Positions 53,662 through 63,399 are shown, counted from the first letter of the stretch. The stretch is 64,000 nucleotides of DNA from Flavobacterium endophyticum (GCF_003634455.1 NZ_RBLC01000001.1:1499927-1563926), one strand, 5' to 3'. Notes: a model not told the origin generated them from the sequence alone. Program-made: numbers and translations.

Positions 53662-54531
53662 ATGTCAGAAAAAAGGCTAAAAAGACAGATTTTAAAGAAA
53701 AAGCTTTTGACAAAAAACCGGTTGGTTATTTTGAATGAAGAAACTTTTGAAGAAATTTTCTCTCTCAAGCTCAATCTTATGAATGTCTTTGTTGTGCTGA
53801 CAAGCGGTGCCATTTTCCTGATTGCGATTACAACTTACATTATCGCTTTTACCCCATTACGAGAATACATTCCAGGCTATGCTTCTACCAAATTAAAACG
53901 TGAAGCCACCGAATTGGCATTAAAATCAGATTCTTTGGAAAAAGCCATCAAGATGAATAATGCCTATATCGAATCGATCAAGAAAGTATTGGCTGGTGAT
54001 GTGGAAGTCGCAAAATTAAGCAAGGATTCGATCATGGCGGCAGAACAGGCTGATATTTCGGAAATAGATTTCAAGCCATCGAAAGAAGATGCTGCTTTGA
54101 GGGAAAAAGTCGCCCAAGAAGACAAATACAACCTTTTCGACAAAGCACAGGCGAAAGTAAATTTGGTGCTTTTTCCACCAGTCACCGGACATATTACAGA
54201 TAAATATGACCCAAAAACAAAACATTTTGCGGTTGATATCGCGTTGCCGAAAAACACGCCTATAAAATCAGTCGCGAATGGAACCGTTATTTTTGCCGAT
54301 TGGACGCCATCTACGGGCTATGTGATCATCATCAGGCATGGTGAAGGAATAATGTCAGTGTATAAACATGCAGCATCGCTAACCAAAACGCAAGGAGATA
54401 TAGTAAGGACGGGGGAAGTAATAGCTATGGCTGGTTCAACGGGCCAAGAATCAACCGGAGTCCATTTGCATTTCGAACTGTGGAAAGACGGTTTTGCGAT
54501 CGATCCGACCAACTTTATAGAATTCGAATAG
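53662..54531 (+). CDS. M23 family (LytM-type) metallopeptidase
   Basis: A membrane-anchored wall peptidase of 289 residues. A basic cytoplasmic stretch and one membrane helix (about 44-62, VVLTSGAIFLIAITTYIIAF) lead to a coiled-coil segment (about 75-110) and the M23 domain (about 175-285). The zinc motif is complete: His in KHFAVDIA (HxxxD) and HLHFELW (HxH), so it should be active. It cleaves peptidoglycan crosslinks in known relatives. A promoter lies immediately upstream, and the GH3-like gene follows after 61 bases. Confidence 0.93.
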   Translation: MSEKRLKRQILKKKLLTKNRLVILNEETFEEIFSLKLNLMNVFVVLTSGAIFLIAITTYIIAFTPLREYIPGYASTKLKREATELALKSDSLEKAIKMNNAYIESIKKVLAGDVEVAKLSKDSIMAAEQADISEIDFKPSKEDAALREKVAQEDKYNLFDKAQAKVNLVLFPPVTGHITDKYDPKTKHFAVDIALPKNTPIKSVANGTVIFADWTPSTGYVIIIRHGEGIMSVYKHAASLTKTQGDIVRTGEVIAMAGSTGQESTGVHLHFELWKDGFAIDPTNFIEFE

Positions 54532-54592
54532 CTAGGAAGGGACTAAAATCTCCATTCCAAGCTGTTTTTTATGTAATCAGAAACCTTTAAAA

Positions 54593-56074
54593 ATGTCAAT
54601 AAAAGCTTTTTTTGCTAAACAATTTGCCAAAAAAATTTACGAGAAGACCCAGAAATGGGCCAATAATCCCATTGAAACGCAAGAACATGTTTTTAAAGAT
54701 TTGATTCGGCAAGCCAAAGACACGCAATTCGGAAAAGATCATAATTTTAATAACATAAAATCATTTTCTGATTTTGCAAAAAACGTCCCGATTCGTGATT
54801 ATGAAGGCTTAAAATCCTACGTTGAAAAAATAAAAAAAGGTGAGCCCGATGTTTTATGGAAAGGCAAGCCTATTTATTTTGCTAAAACTTCGGGAACGAC
54901 TTCTGGCGCGAAATACATTCCGCTGACTAAAGAATCGATGCCTTTCCACATTCAAGCAGCGCGAAATGCGATTCTTCATTACATTCATGAAACCGGAAAT
55001 TCTTCCTTTGTTTCCGGAAAGATGATTTTTCTGCAGGGAAGTCCAATTTTAGAAGAAAAAAACGGTATCAAGCTAGGGCGACTATCTGGAATTGTTGCCC
55101 ATTTTGTTCCCAAATACCTTCAAAAAAATAGAATGCCGAGCTGGGAAACCAACTGTATTGAAGATTGGGAGACCAAAGTCGATGCAATCGTTGAAGAAAC
55201 ATTCAGCAAAGACATGACCATTATTTCTGGAATTCCGTCCTGGGTTCAAATGTATTTCGAAAAGCTGAAGCAGAAAGGAGGGAAGCCGGTCGGAGAAATC
55301 TTCAAGAATTTCAACCTGTTTATTTACGGAGGCGTAAATTTTGAGCCCTATCGGGCAAAATTTGAAAATCTTATCGGAAGAAAAGTCGACAGTATTGAGT
55401 TATTTCCGGCATCGGAAGGATTTTTCGCCTATCAAGATTCCCAAACACAAAAAGGAATGTTGCTGCTTTTGAATGCAGGAATCTTCTATGAATTTATAAA
55501 AGCAGATGAATTTTTCACGGAAAATCCGAAACGATATACGATTGGAGAAGTAGAGCTCGGTATCAACTATGTACTGATTATCTCGACCAATGCGGGCCTT
55601 TGGGGCTATAATATTGGCGATACGGTGCAGTTTACTTCCTTAAAACCCTATCGTGTAATCGTTTCAGGAAGAATCAAGCATTATATTTCTGCCTTTGGAG
55701 AACATGTCATCGGAAAAGAAGTAGAAGAAGCATTAAAAGAAGCAATGGAAGGCACCGAAATCCGTGTAAACGAATTTACGGTAGCACCGCAAATTACCCC
55801 AAAAGAAGGACTACCTTACCACGAATGGCTGATTGAATTTGAAAACGAACCCGAAAATCTAGAAGCTTTTTCGCTTAAGATAGATGATGCCATGAGAAAA
55901 CAGAATGTCTATTATGATGATCTGATTGTGGGGAATGTACTGAGAAAGCTGATCATTACGAAAGTTTCCAAAAATGGTTTTCAGGATTATATGAAATCGA
56001 TAGGAAAATTAGGTGGCCAGAATAAAATACCAAGATTGAGCAATGATCGAGATATTGCAGATAAATTAAGATAA
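54593..56074 (+). CDS. GH3-family acyl-adenylating protein
   Basis: A 493-residue member of the GH3 (auxin-responsive promoter) family, adenylate-forming enzymes that in plants join amino acids to hormones. Signatures are the ATP-binding AKTSGTTSGAKYIPLT near residue 105, IYGGVNFEPY and SEGFFAYQD in the middle, and GYNIGDTVQFTS with VSGRIKHYISAFGEHV toward the end. Bacteroidota members are common, but their substrates are unknown. The next gene starts 5 bases later, so it probably shares a transcript with the three tandem paralogues. Confidence 0.92.
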   Translation: MSIKAFFAKQFAKKIYEKTQKWANNPIETQEHVFKDLIRQAKDTQFGKDHNFNNIKSFSDFAKNVPIRDYEGLKSYVEKIKKGEPDVLWKGKPIYFAKTSGTTSGAKYIPLTKESMPFHIQAARNAILHYIHETGNSSFVSGKMIFLQGSPILEEKNGIKLGRLSGIVAHFVPKYLQKNRMPSWETNCIEDWETKVDAIVEETFSKDMTIISGIPSWVQMYFEKLKQKGGKPVGEIFKNFNLFIYGGVNFEPYRAKFENLIGRKVDSIELFPASEGFFAYQDSQTQKGMLLLLNAGIFYEFIKADEFFTENPKRYTIGEVELGINYVLIISTNAGLWGYNIGDTVQFTSLKPYRVIVSGRIKHYISAFGEHVIGKEVEEALKEAMEGTEIRVNEFTVAPQITPKEGLPYHEWLIEFENEPENLEAFSLKIDDAMRKQNVYYDDLIVGNVLRKLIITKVSKNGFQDYMKSIGKLGGQNKIPRLSNDRDIADKLR

Positions 56075-56079
56075 TTCAA

Positions 56080-56955
56080 ATGAAGAAATTAGCAATATGC
56101 TTTTTGTTTTTTGCAGTAAATGTTGTTGCCCAGACTAAGGGAATCGTAAAAGATAGCCTGACTGGAAATCCAATTGCTTATGTAAGTATCTGGGTCGAGA
56201 ACGAAAATATCGGCACCACTTCAGAAGAAAACGGAGAATTTACTATTGCTACGACAGATAAGAACAAGAACTTGATTTTTTCAGCTTTGGGCTATCGGAA
56301 AAAAATCTGCAAAGTTTCTGAATCGCAATCCGTAAGCCTATCGCCAGCTGCGTATGAATTGGATGAAATCGTAATCAATAACAGAAAAGAAAAAAGACAG
56401 CTCGAAATCGGAAAGACCAAGAATGCCATTGCCGAAGCTTTCGACAACGGACCTAGGATGGACGCGAAATATTTTCCCTATTCTCCAGACTATAAAAAAA
56501 CACGTTGGATTAAAAAAGCAATCATTTTGACGGATAGCAGAATAGACGACGCAACTATAAAGCTTCATTTGTATGCAGTTGACGAAAATGGTTTTCCTGG
56601 CGAAGAATTATTGTCCAAAGATTATATAGTTACAATAAAAAAAGGCGTTACTAAGAGTGAAATTGACGTAACTGATTTTAATCTGGAAATGCCAAAGACA
56701 GGAGTTTTTGTGGTTTTTGAGAAATTACTAATCAAGAAAAATAAAGTAGAAAAGACTATAACCGATTTTAATACAAATATTACTAAAATCCAAACGACTT
56801 ATTCCCCATTAGTTCTTTATAATGCAGTAGAAAGAGACTTTTTGTTTAGTTTTTCTGGCGGAAGATGGCTTAAGAAAACAAAAGAAGAGCTGAATCCATT
56901 TTCAGCTTCTAAAACGGTTTATGAGCCATCGGTAACTTTAATTCTTACTAATTAA
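56080..56955 (+). CDS. CarboxypepD_reg-like exported protein, paralogue 1 of 3
   Basis: A 291-residue exported protein (signal MKKLAICFLFFAVNVVAQ). Residues about 19-90 form a carboxypeptidase-regulatory-like Ig domain: GIVKDSLTGNPIAYVSIWVE, NIGTTSEENGEFTI, NLIFSALGY. The second half is a beta-rich region (KLHLYAVDENGFPGEELLSK) shared with the next two genes and ends in SVTLILTN. The stop overlaps the next ATG (TAATG). There is no TonB-plug or barrel, so it is not a SusC-like transporter. Function unknown. Confidence 0.85.
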   Translation: MKKLAICFLFFAVNVVAQTKGIVKDSLTGNPIAYVSIWVENENIGTTSEENGEFTIATTDKNKNLIFSALGYRKKICKVSESQSVSLSPAAYELDEIVINNRKEKRQLEIGKTKNAIAEAFDNGPRMDAKYFPYSPDYKKTRWIKKAIILTDSRIDDATIKLHLYAVDENGFPGEELLSKDYIVTIKKGVTKSEIDVTDFNLEMPKTGVFVVFEKLLIKKNKVEKTITDFNTNITKIQTTYSPLVLYNAVERDFLFSFSGGRWLKKTKEELNPFSASKTVYEPSVTLILTN

Positions 56956-57815
56956 TGAAATCAATTATCTTCTTTTTACTTTTTATCAGTGTTCCTGTTT
57001 TGTCGCAAGTTAAGGGTATAGTAAAAGATGAATCTGGAAATCCAATTTCGTATGCGAGTATTTCAGTTGAAAATCAAAATATCGGAACAACTTCGGAAGA
57101 GAACGGAACTTTTTCCATCAAAGCAAAGGAAGATGAAAATCTGATTTTTTCAGCTTTGGGTTTTGAAGATAAAATTTTAAAATCCAATGAAGTACAGGAA
57201 GTCATATTAGTAAAAAAACTTTTCGAACTTGAGGAAATTTTGATTGAAAACAGTAAAAAAAATAAGAAAACAACTATCGGAAAATACTCCGGTCAAAAGC
57301 TAGAGTATACACTTGGAAATACAGGAAGAGATAATACTCATATTTCGGCTAAGTTTATTAGATATAGCGAAGAAATAAGACAGCATCCTTTTATCAGTAC
57401 TATTGAATTCACTACATTTTCACATGTTAATAATGCTATTTTAAGAGTAAGGATTTTTAATGTGGACCATAAAGGTATTCCCACAAACGATGTAGTAAAT
57501 GAGGATATTTTGGTTTATGTAAAAAAAGGAAATAAAAACAATACGGTTAATTTATCAGAATACCAGATAAAAATACCAGAAGAAGGTATCGTGATTGGTT
57601 TTGAATATTTAAAGTTGGAACAAAATAAATATTTTAATAATGTCGTTGGTCAAACAGAAGAACAGAGGCAAAAAAATTTCAGTTATGAACCAGGAATTAA
57701 ATGTTTTTTAGGAAAAAATAAAGTAATTTTCTTGAATAAGGACGGAAGCATTCGAAATGAAAGTGACTTAAAAACGAATTTAGAAATAGGATTAAAAATT
57801 TCACTAACCAATTAA
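56955..57815 (+). CDS. CarboxypepD_reg-like exported protein, paralogue 2 of 3
   Basis: A 286-residue exported protein (signal MKSIIFFLLFISVPVLSQ) with the same layout as its neighbours: VKGIVKDESGNPISYASISV, NIGTTSEENGTFSI and NLIFSALGF in the first domain, then the shared beta region (VRIFNVDHKGIPTNDVV) and the ending LKISLTN. It differs by a Lys/Asn-rich stretch around residues 95-120. Both ends overlap the neighbouring genes by one base. Confidence 0.85.
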   Translation: MKSIIFFLLFISVPVLSQVKGIVKDESGNPISYASISVENQNIGTTSEENGTFSIKAKEDENLIFSALGFEDKILKSNEVQEVILVKKLFELEEILIENSKKNKKTTIGKYSGQKLEYTLGNTGRDNTHISAKFIRYSEEIRQHPFISTIEFTTFSHVNNAILRVRIFNVDHKGIPTNDVVNEDILVYVKKGNKNNTVNLSEYQIKIPEEGIVIGFEYLKLEQNKYFNNVVGQTEEQRQKNFSYEPGIKCFLGKNKVIFLNKDGSIRNESDLKTNLEIGLKISLTN

Positions 57816-58714
57816 TGAAAGTAATATTATTTTTCTTTTTACTCAGTTTTTGTAGCTTTTCGCAGACTAAAGGTGTCGTGAAAGACGAGGCCGGAAATCC
57901 AATTCCCTTTGTAAGTATTCTAGTAGAAAATGAAACCATAGGTGTTTCTTCAGAAGAAGACGGAAGTTTTTCTATTGCTGTCGATGCATCTAAAAATTTA
58001 GTTTTTTCAGCAGTAGGATATGAAACCAAAACAGTAAAAGTTACAGAAGCAAAAAATGTACAGTTGCCAAAAAAAGTATTTGAACTAGGAGAAGTTGTCA
58101 TCAGTCCGGCAAAAAAACAAAAGACTGTCAAAATAGGCGATGATTATGGCAGAGGTGAAATACGTTACTATAGTCAACAAACAACAGCAAAACATTTTGC
58201 CTATACAGAGGAAGCAAAAAACCATCCTTTTTTAAAGGAAATCACGATATATACAAAGAGTAAAATTGATAACGCTAAAATCAATCTGCGGGTATTAATA
58301 GCAAATCAGGATGGCTCTCCAGGAGAAGATATTTTGGAAGAAAATTATATAATTCTGGTTAAAAATGGCGGTAAGAATACAACAGTAGATATGCAAGAGT
58401 TCCATATTGAAATCCCTGCCGAGGGAATATTTGTAGCGATAGAAGCTTTAAAAATTAATGAAAATAAATTTTATAAAAAAGGACCAAAATACAAAGACAT
58501 AACAGGCAACATAAAAAGGATGGACACCTTTACATATGAGCCTTTTTTTGGATATTTACCTTCCAAAGAAAATACCTGCTGGTATTTTTCCGGAAATTGG
58601 ATGCAAGGTGGTTTGCATAAAATGAAAAATCCCAAAAGCTATGAAAATCTGCTGATGAAGAAGTACCATGACCACTATTTAGAACTAGCAATGAGCATTA
58701 CGCTTACCAACTAA
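57815..58714 (+). CDS. CarboxypepD_reg-like exported protein, paralogue 3 of 3
   Basis: A 299-residue exported protein (signal MKVILFFFLLSFCSFSQ). The first domain has GVVKDEAGNPIPFVSILVEN, GVSSEEDGSFSI and NLVFSAVGYE; the second has INLRVLIANQDGSPGEDILE and ends SITLTN. The distinguishing parts are a Trp-containing segment near the end (TCWYFSGNWMQGG) and a His/Tyr-rich tail. It is the last gene of the overlapping triplet; 42 bases separate it from the next gene. Confidence 0.85.
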   Translation: MKVILFFFLLSFCSFSQTKGVVKDEAGNPIPFVSILVENETIGVSSEEDGSFSIAVDASKNLVFSAVGYETKTVKVTEAKNVQLPKKVFELGEVVISPAKKQKTVKIGDDYGRGEIRYYSQQTTAKHFAYTEEAKNHPFLKEITIYTKSKIDNAKINLRVLIANQDGSPGEDILEENYIILVKNGGKNTTVDMQEFHIEIPAEGIFVAIEALKINENKFYKKGPKYKDITGNIKRMDTFTYEPFFGYLPSKENTCWYFSGNWMQGGLHKMKNPKSYENLLMKKYHDHYLELAMSITLTN

Positions 58715-58756
58715 AAAATAAAAAACCTACATTTGCAGGTTAGTAAATAAAAAGAA

Positions 58757-60454
58757 ATGAAAGAAACAAAAAATATATCACGATCAAGAGCCCAAGAATC
58801 ATCGGCGGCAATTGAAAAACTATACATCACTATGCGCCATTTGTTTAATAGAGGATTCTATAAGCCTATGGGTGTGTCTGGTGATACATTAAGAGAAGCA
58901 TTATTGCAGTTAAGACCAGAAATCTATGGTACAATTGCAGAAGAAAAAGTAGAATTAAGCGGTTTATTATATGTTATCGAAAGGCTTCCTGTCGGAATAG
59001 AAGAATGCCGTTTTATTAATCTGACTTCAGATGAAGGCTATTCAAAATCGCATTTTACAGCAATAGTTCCTCCAAAAAGAAAGAGAAACTGCTATAGAAT
59101 CGATAGCGAACAAATGAATGTTGAAATCACACGAGGACGTTCGGATATTTACGATATCCTGACGCATCTTACGTTTATTTTTATTGAATCGCATAAGATC
59201 AAAAATAGAGTCTTGCTGGATGAAAACACAAAAGAATTCACCCGCGATTGGGAAAAATTAGAACAAATCGTTGTCCAAAATAAAAAGCTTACGCTGATTG
59301 AAAAAGAAATTGCAATTTCGCATGCATCGATTATTTTGGGACGTTCTTTTGAAGAAATTCTTGATATCTATGAAGCTTTCGGAACAGCTGAAAAACCAGA
59401 CCGTTTCCTACATGTAATCTATTGGCTTGGAAAATTGGCCATTGAAGAGGTAATCTTCAATAACAAAAGAACGATTACTTTTAGCCCGATCCTGAGAGAA
59501 CGATTAGGACACCATATCCATGGAGAAATTTGGGCTAATAACATCAAGGAAGTATTAAAGCAGAATGAATTGCTGGACCGTCCGATTCATATCATCAGCG
59601 CTAACATGCACAGTGTTATGAATTCGATTTTTGCTACGCATACGCTGAAAACAAAATTCAAAGACAAGTCCGACTTTTTTATCTTTGAAGAACTGAGCAA
59701 ACCAGGTGCCAACGATGTAAGAAGCAAAGTAGAAGAATTTGCGTTTAAATATGGAATGATTTCTTTACCAGACACATCCGGAACCAACATCGACGTCCAG
59801 ATTTTTGACACGGCCAAGATTGACTGGTCTAAATCGGCCTTTCCAGCAGCAAAAATAGGAGCACATCCACCAGTAATTATCGTAATGGACTATGCCTTCG
59901 GAGAGCAAGCGTATGAAACCATAGATGAGCTTTTAAAGCCTTATAAAGACGGCAAGAATAAATATTTCCTAAATGTGGAATCGGTTTCTATAATGGGTAA
60001 AGCCGGTATTCTTGAAGGAGGAAAAGGCGATATTATGATTCCATCAGCACATATAAATGAAGGAACAGGCGATAACTATCCTTTTGAAAACCAATTAACA
60101 GCTGAAATGTTTGAAGGAAACGGAATTCCAGTGTATGCAGGACCTATGGTTTCTGTTTTAGGAACATCTCTCCAAAATAAAGACCTATTGAAATTCTTCC
60201 ACGAATCGACATGGGGTGTTATCGGTCTTGAAATGGAAGGTGCCTACTACCAAAAAGCCATTCAGTCGGCTTCGAAAATCAGAAAAAGCATCAACCCTGA
60301 CGTAAAAGTGAGATATGCCTATTATGCTTCGGATAATCCTTTAGAAACTGGAAGTACCCTAGCTTCTGGAGGTTTAGGAACAACAGGAGTGAAGCCAACT
60401 TATCTTATTACGATTAAAATATTAGAACAAATCTTTAACATAAAAACTAACTAA
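58757..60454 (+). CDS. Nucleoside-phosphorylase-like protein (DUF6909/AMP-nucleosidase-like)
   Basis: A 565-residue cytoplasmic protein. The N-terminal 260 residues are of unknown type (IEKLYITMRHLFNRGFYKPM, ITRGRSDIYDILTHLTFIF). The C-terminal 300 residues look like a nucleoside phosphorylase/nucleosidase fold: VIIVMDYAFGEQAYE, the GKAGILEGGKGDIMIPSAH segment, and WGVIGLEMEGAYYQKA, which carries the EMEGA signature that contacts ribose. The layout resembles the flavobacterial DUF6909 family and, more distantly, AMP nucleosidase. An action on purine nucleotides is plausible but not shown. The next gene starts 3 bases later. Confidence 0.75.
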   Translation: MKETKNISRSRAQESSAAIEKLYITMRHLFNRGFYKPMGVSGDTLREALLQLRPEIYGTIAEEKVELSGLLYVIERLPVGIEECRFINLTSDEGYSKSHFTAIVPPKRKRNCYRIDSEQMNVEITRGRSDIYDILTHLTFIFIESHKIKNRVLLDENTKEFTRDWEKLEQIVVQNKKLTLIEKEIAISHASIILGRSFEEILDIYEAFGTAEKPDRFLHVIYWLGKLAIEEVIFNNKRTITFSPILRERLGHHIHGEIWANNIKEVLKQNELLDRPIHIISANMHSVMNSIFATHTLKTKFKDKSDFFIFEELSKPGANDVRSKVEEFAFKYGMISLPDTSGTNIDVQIFDTAKIDWSKSAFPAAKIGAHPPVIIVMDYAFGEQAYETIDELLKPYKDGKNKYFLNVESVSIMGKAGILEGGKGDIMIPSAHINEGTGDNYPFENQLTAEMFEGNGIPVYAGPMVSVLGTSLQNKDLLKFFHESTWGVIGLEMEGAYYQKAIQSASKIRKSINPDVKVRYAYYASDNPLETGSTLASGGLGTTGVKPTYLITIKILEQIFNIKTN

Positions 60455-60457
60455 CTT

Positions 60458-61441
60458 ATGAGTTCAAACTCGCAAAACAACCCAGATAATCAAGAAATTG
60501 ATTTGTCGCAAGTTTCTAGAAAATTAGGTCAAGCTTATGAGAATTTTTTGAGTTGGATATTTAGAGGATTTCTTTTTGTAAAGAGAAATATTATAACTTT
60601 TGTTGTTCTTTTTATTATCGGGGCTGGTTTGGGCTTTTATTTGGACCGCACAACTACAGTATATAATCATGAGATTATAATTGCTCCTAATTTTGGAAGT
60701 ACAGAGTATGCTTATTCTAAAGTAAATCTTATCAATTCTAAGATAAAAGAAAACGATGTCAGATTTTTGAAATCTATAGGAATAACCGAGCCAAAGCTTA
60801 TTTCAGAAATAGAAATAGAGCCGATTACAGATATCTATAATTTTGTTAATGGGAGAGAACAAAACTTTGAGATGATCAAACTGATGGCCGAAGATGGCGA
60901 TATCAATAAGATTATTGCCGACGAGACCACGAGTATAAATTATACGAATCATAGATTGAAAATAACAACGACTAAGACCATTAATGAGAAACAAATAATT
61001 GATCCGATACTAAAGTATCTTAATGAAAGTAATTATTTTACGGATTTGCAGAAATCGGTACAAGAAAGTACTCGTCTAAAAATTAAAGCAAACGAGAGAA
61101 CAATTGCTCAGATAGACAGTTTGCTTTCGAACTTTTCATCGATGTCAAAGGGAAATGGTAAAAGTGACAAACTCGTTTACTACAATGAGAACACTCAATT
61201 GAATGATATTTTACAAACCAAAAACGAACTGATTCTTGATCTTGCCAATAGAAAAATAGAATTAATCAATATTTCGGATATAATAAAAGATAACAGTATC
61301 GTTCTAAATGTGAAGAATAATAAGTCATTAAATGGTAAAATGAAGTTTGTAATACCATTTATTTTCATATCCATTTTCCTTGGGTTAGGAATACTTAGAG
61401 CATTTTACAGAAATCAAATGTTAAAATTAAAAGACAGGTAA
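60458..61441 (+). CDS. Chain-length-determinant-like membrane protein
   Basis: A 327-residue protein with two membrane helices near its ends (about 45-65, ITFVVLFIIGAGLGFYL, and 290-310, FVIPFIFISIFLGLGILRAF) and a periplasmic helical and coiled-coil part between. This Wzz-like layout is typical of polysaccharide co-polymerases. The usual proline-rich motif next to the second helix is not obvious, so the call is by topology and by the O-antigen-ligase-like gene and glycosyltransferase nearby. The TAA stop lies inside the terminator stem at 61432-61452. Confidence 0.7.
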   Translation: MSSNSQNNPDNQEIDLSQVSRKLGQAYENFLSWIFRGFLFVKRNIITFVVLFIIGAGLGFYLDRTTTVYNHEIIIAPNFGSTEYAYSKVNLINSKIKENDVRFLKSIGITEPKLISEIEIEPITDIYNFVNGREQNFEMIKLMAEDGDINKIIADETTSINYTNHRLKITTTKTINEKQIIDPILKYLNESNYFTDLQKSVQESTRLKIKANERTIAQIDSLLSNFSSMSKGNGKSDKLVYYNENTQLNDILQTKNELILDLANRKIELINISDIIKDNSIVLNVKNNKSLNGKMKFVIPFIFISIFLGLGILRAFYRNQMLKLKDR

Positions 61442-61457
61442 TATACCTGTCTTTTTT
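61430..61457. terminator. Terminator overlapping a stop codon
   Basis: AGACAGGTA (61432-61440) and TACCTGTCT (61444-61452) form a 9-bp stem with a 3-base loop, followed by T6. The stem contains the TAA of the upstream gene and can also serve the convergent gene. Confidence 0.85.
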
Positions 61458-62697
61458 ATTTATGAGTTTTATTTAAAGCTAAATATTTGGAGTAATTGAT
61501 ATAAGTCATCAGAATTAAACTAAAATAAAATAGTCCATAATGTCTGTAGAAATAATCTTCGGTTAGACAGACAAAGAAAACATTGATTACAGCAATCGAT
61601 AATAAAAATCTATTGATACGTATCACTTTTTTTGCTACTGTAAAGCAATAAAAAAGGAATAATAAAAATCCGAATATTCCTGTGGATAGGAGTATGTAAG
61701 AAAAGTAATTATGCGTTAGATAATTATGATTTTCATAAAAAGAAGAATTATAATTGGATTTAAAGCATTCCGATAATGCCTCTTCAAGATTATCAAAACC
61801 TACTCCAAAAAGATAATTTTCTTTTGCAATTTCAACACTACATTTTGTAATAGACACTCTCACGTTTGTCGAATCATAGGCTAGACCCGTAGGAGGGTTA
61901 TTATAGCTGTTATACATCTCTTTAAATCTGTTTTTGACACCAGGTGTCAATAAGGCTAAAGAAACGCCCAAAATCAAAAAAATGCTTAAGGCTGCTATCT
62001 TTTGTTTGAAAGTATACGGTGAGAAAAACAAAAGCATTGCGATGAGCATTATTCCAAGAAAGATAATGTTGATTTTTGAAAGCAGTAGTAGCGTAATGAC
62101 GATAAAAACAAATACATAGATAAGTTCAGAATATTTTTTTTCATCCAGAACTTTTTTAAATGAAAAGGCTGTACAGAATAAAACTATTGAAGTGTAATAA
62201 GTAGGATGGATTTTAAAAAAAGGGATTTCGTAGTATACGAAATCCCTAAACTTTGGGACTCCATATTTGAAAACAAAAAAATCTTTAAAGTCATATTTAA
62301 CCAAAAACGCAATAACAAAACCAAAAGCAATTATAAAACAGGAATTTTTTAGTATGGTAAAATAAAAATTTATTTTTTCTTTAGTAAAATACTCTTTCGG
62401 AAGCAAGGAAAAAATAATTGGGAATAATAGAAAAAATAAAGAATGATTTACATGTTTAAAACCTTCGGAAGATGCCCCTCGGATTAAAACAAATAACAAA
62501 ATAACAAAGAATGGAATTGTATAGACAAGACTTTTTAAATCAAAATTTTTGTAAGATTTTTTATAAAAAGTGAATGCCAGTGTATTTACTGATAATAAAA
62601 TAAAAAAGAAGGAAGAAATATTTTCTCGGAAGAGAGGAAATGTAAAAAGTAGGGGAATTAAAAACAAGAATAATTTTTCTGAAATATTTTTTAGCAT
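61456..62697 (-). CDS. O-antigen ligase/polymerase-like membrane protein
   Basis: A 413-residue protein with about eleven to twelve hydrophobic helices and a larger periplasmic loop (about 265-320) containing STNVRVSITKCSVEIAKENY and GVGFDNLEEALSE. The loop position and the GxGxDN-like sequence fit the Wzy/WaaL (O-antigen ligase, Wzy_C) group, which joins or polymerises polysaccharide repeats on lipid carriers in the inner membrane. Sequence is divergent in this family, so ligase and polymerase cannot be told apart. Strongly AT-rich coding, as is common for polysaccharide genes. Confidence 0.82.
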   Translation of the reverse strand: MLKNISEKLFLFLIPLLFTFPLFRENISSFFFILLSVNTLAFTFYKKSYKNFDLKSLVYTIPFFVILLFVLIRGASSEGFKHVNHSLFFLLFPIIFSLLPKEYFTKEKINFYFTILKNSCFIIAFGFVIAFLVKYDFKDFFVFKYGVPKFRDFVYYEIPFFKIHPTYYTSIVLFCTAFSFKKVLDEKKYSELIYVFVFIVITLLLLSKINIIFLGIMLIAMLLFFSPYTFKQKIAALSIFLILGVSLALLTPGVKNRFKEMYNSYNNPPTGLAYDSTNVRVSITKCSVEIAKENYLFGVGFDNLEEALSECFKSNYNSSFYENHNYLTHNYFSYILLSTGIFGFLLFLFYCFTVAKKVIRINRFLLSIAVINVFFVCLTEDYFYRHYGLFYFSLILMTYINYSKYLALNKTHK

Positions 62698-62848
62698 AGT
62701 ATAAATGAATTAAACTTTTATTAGTGCAGAACCTCCTGTATAACAGCTAATAGATAGTCTTATTTAATGATTCAAAAGTATAGTTTATTTATAAAAAATT
62801 AAGCGGCTAAAATTTTTTTATTTTATTTTAACATATTAAATTTTCTAC

Positions 62849-62856
62849 TACATTTG
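62849..62856 (+). promoter_or_regulatory. -7 box of the 62878 lipoprotein gene
   Basis: TACATTTG, 21 bases before the ATG. No convincing -33 box is visible. Confidence 0.5.
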
Positions 62857-62877
62857 CATAATTAAAATTAAAAAAAA

Positions 62878-63384
62878 ATGAAAAAAATAGTTCTTGTAGC
62901 TTTGGCTAGTTTATCGCTTTTTTCTTGCGGAAAAGAAAAAAAGAGCGAAGAGGTTAAACAGCCTGAAAAAGTAAACAAATTTGTTGTAAAAATGAATGCA
63001 GTCTATCAAGAAGATGATAGCTTGTCTATTGTTTATAAAGTGGATACCTACTTTCAGTATGAAAAAGCTGTAAGCTTAAAAGTAAAAGGTTCTCCAGAGT
63101 TGCAAAACTTATCTGTAGATTTACCAGTTGGTGTAGCAGCAGAAAACCTTCAAATAACAATGAGTACGAATAAGAATCAAAAAAAATTAACGGTCAACAA
63201 TATCCAGATTCTTAATGATAACAAAGAAGTTTTCAACGTAACAAACCAAGTTATCACGGATTATTTTGATTTTAATCCAGGTATCGTATTAGAAGCAGAT
63301 AGAAGTTTTACCCTTAAATTTGGTGGAGAATATCCTCCAGGATTAACTGGAAACCAAAATCTTGAAGGAGAATTTTTAAAATAA
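62878..63384 (+). CDS. Lipoprotein of unknown function
   Basis: A 168-residue protein with a clear lipoprotein signal (MKKIVLVALASLSLFSC, lipobox LFSC). The mature part is beta-rich with alternating strands (VVKMNAVYQEDDSLSIVYKV in adjoining parts, YFQYEKAVSLKVKG, RSFTLKFGGEYPP). I do not recognise a domain. It is transcribed alone between the O-antigen-ligase-like gene and the glycosyltransferase gene, with its own -7 box and a terminator. Confidence 0.8.
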   Translation: MKKIVLVALASLSLFSCGKEKKSEEVKQPEKVNKFVVKMNAVYQEDDSLSIVYKVDTYFQYEKAVSLKVKGSPELQNLSVDLPVGVAAENLQITMSTNKNQKKLTVNNIQILNDNKEVFNVTNQVITDYFDFNPGIVLEADRSFTLKFGGEYPPGLTGNQNLEGEFLK

Positions 63385-63399
63385 TACAAGAAACAAACA

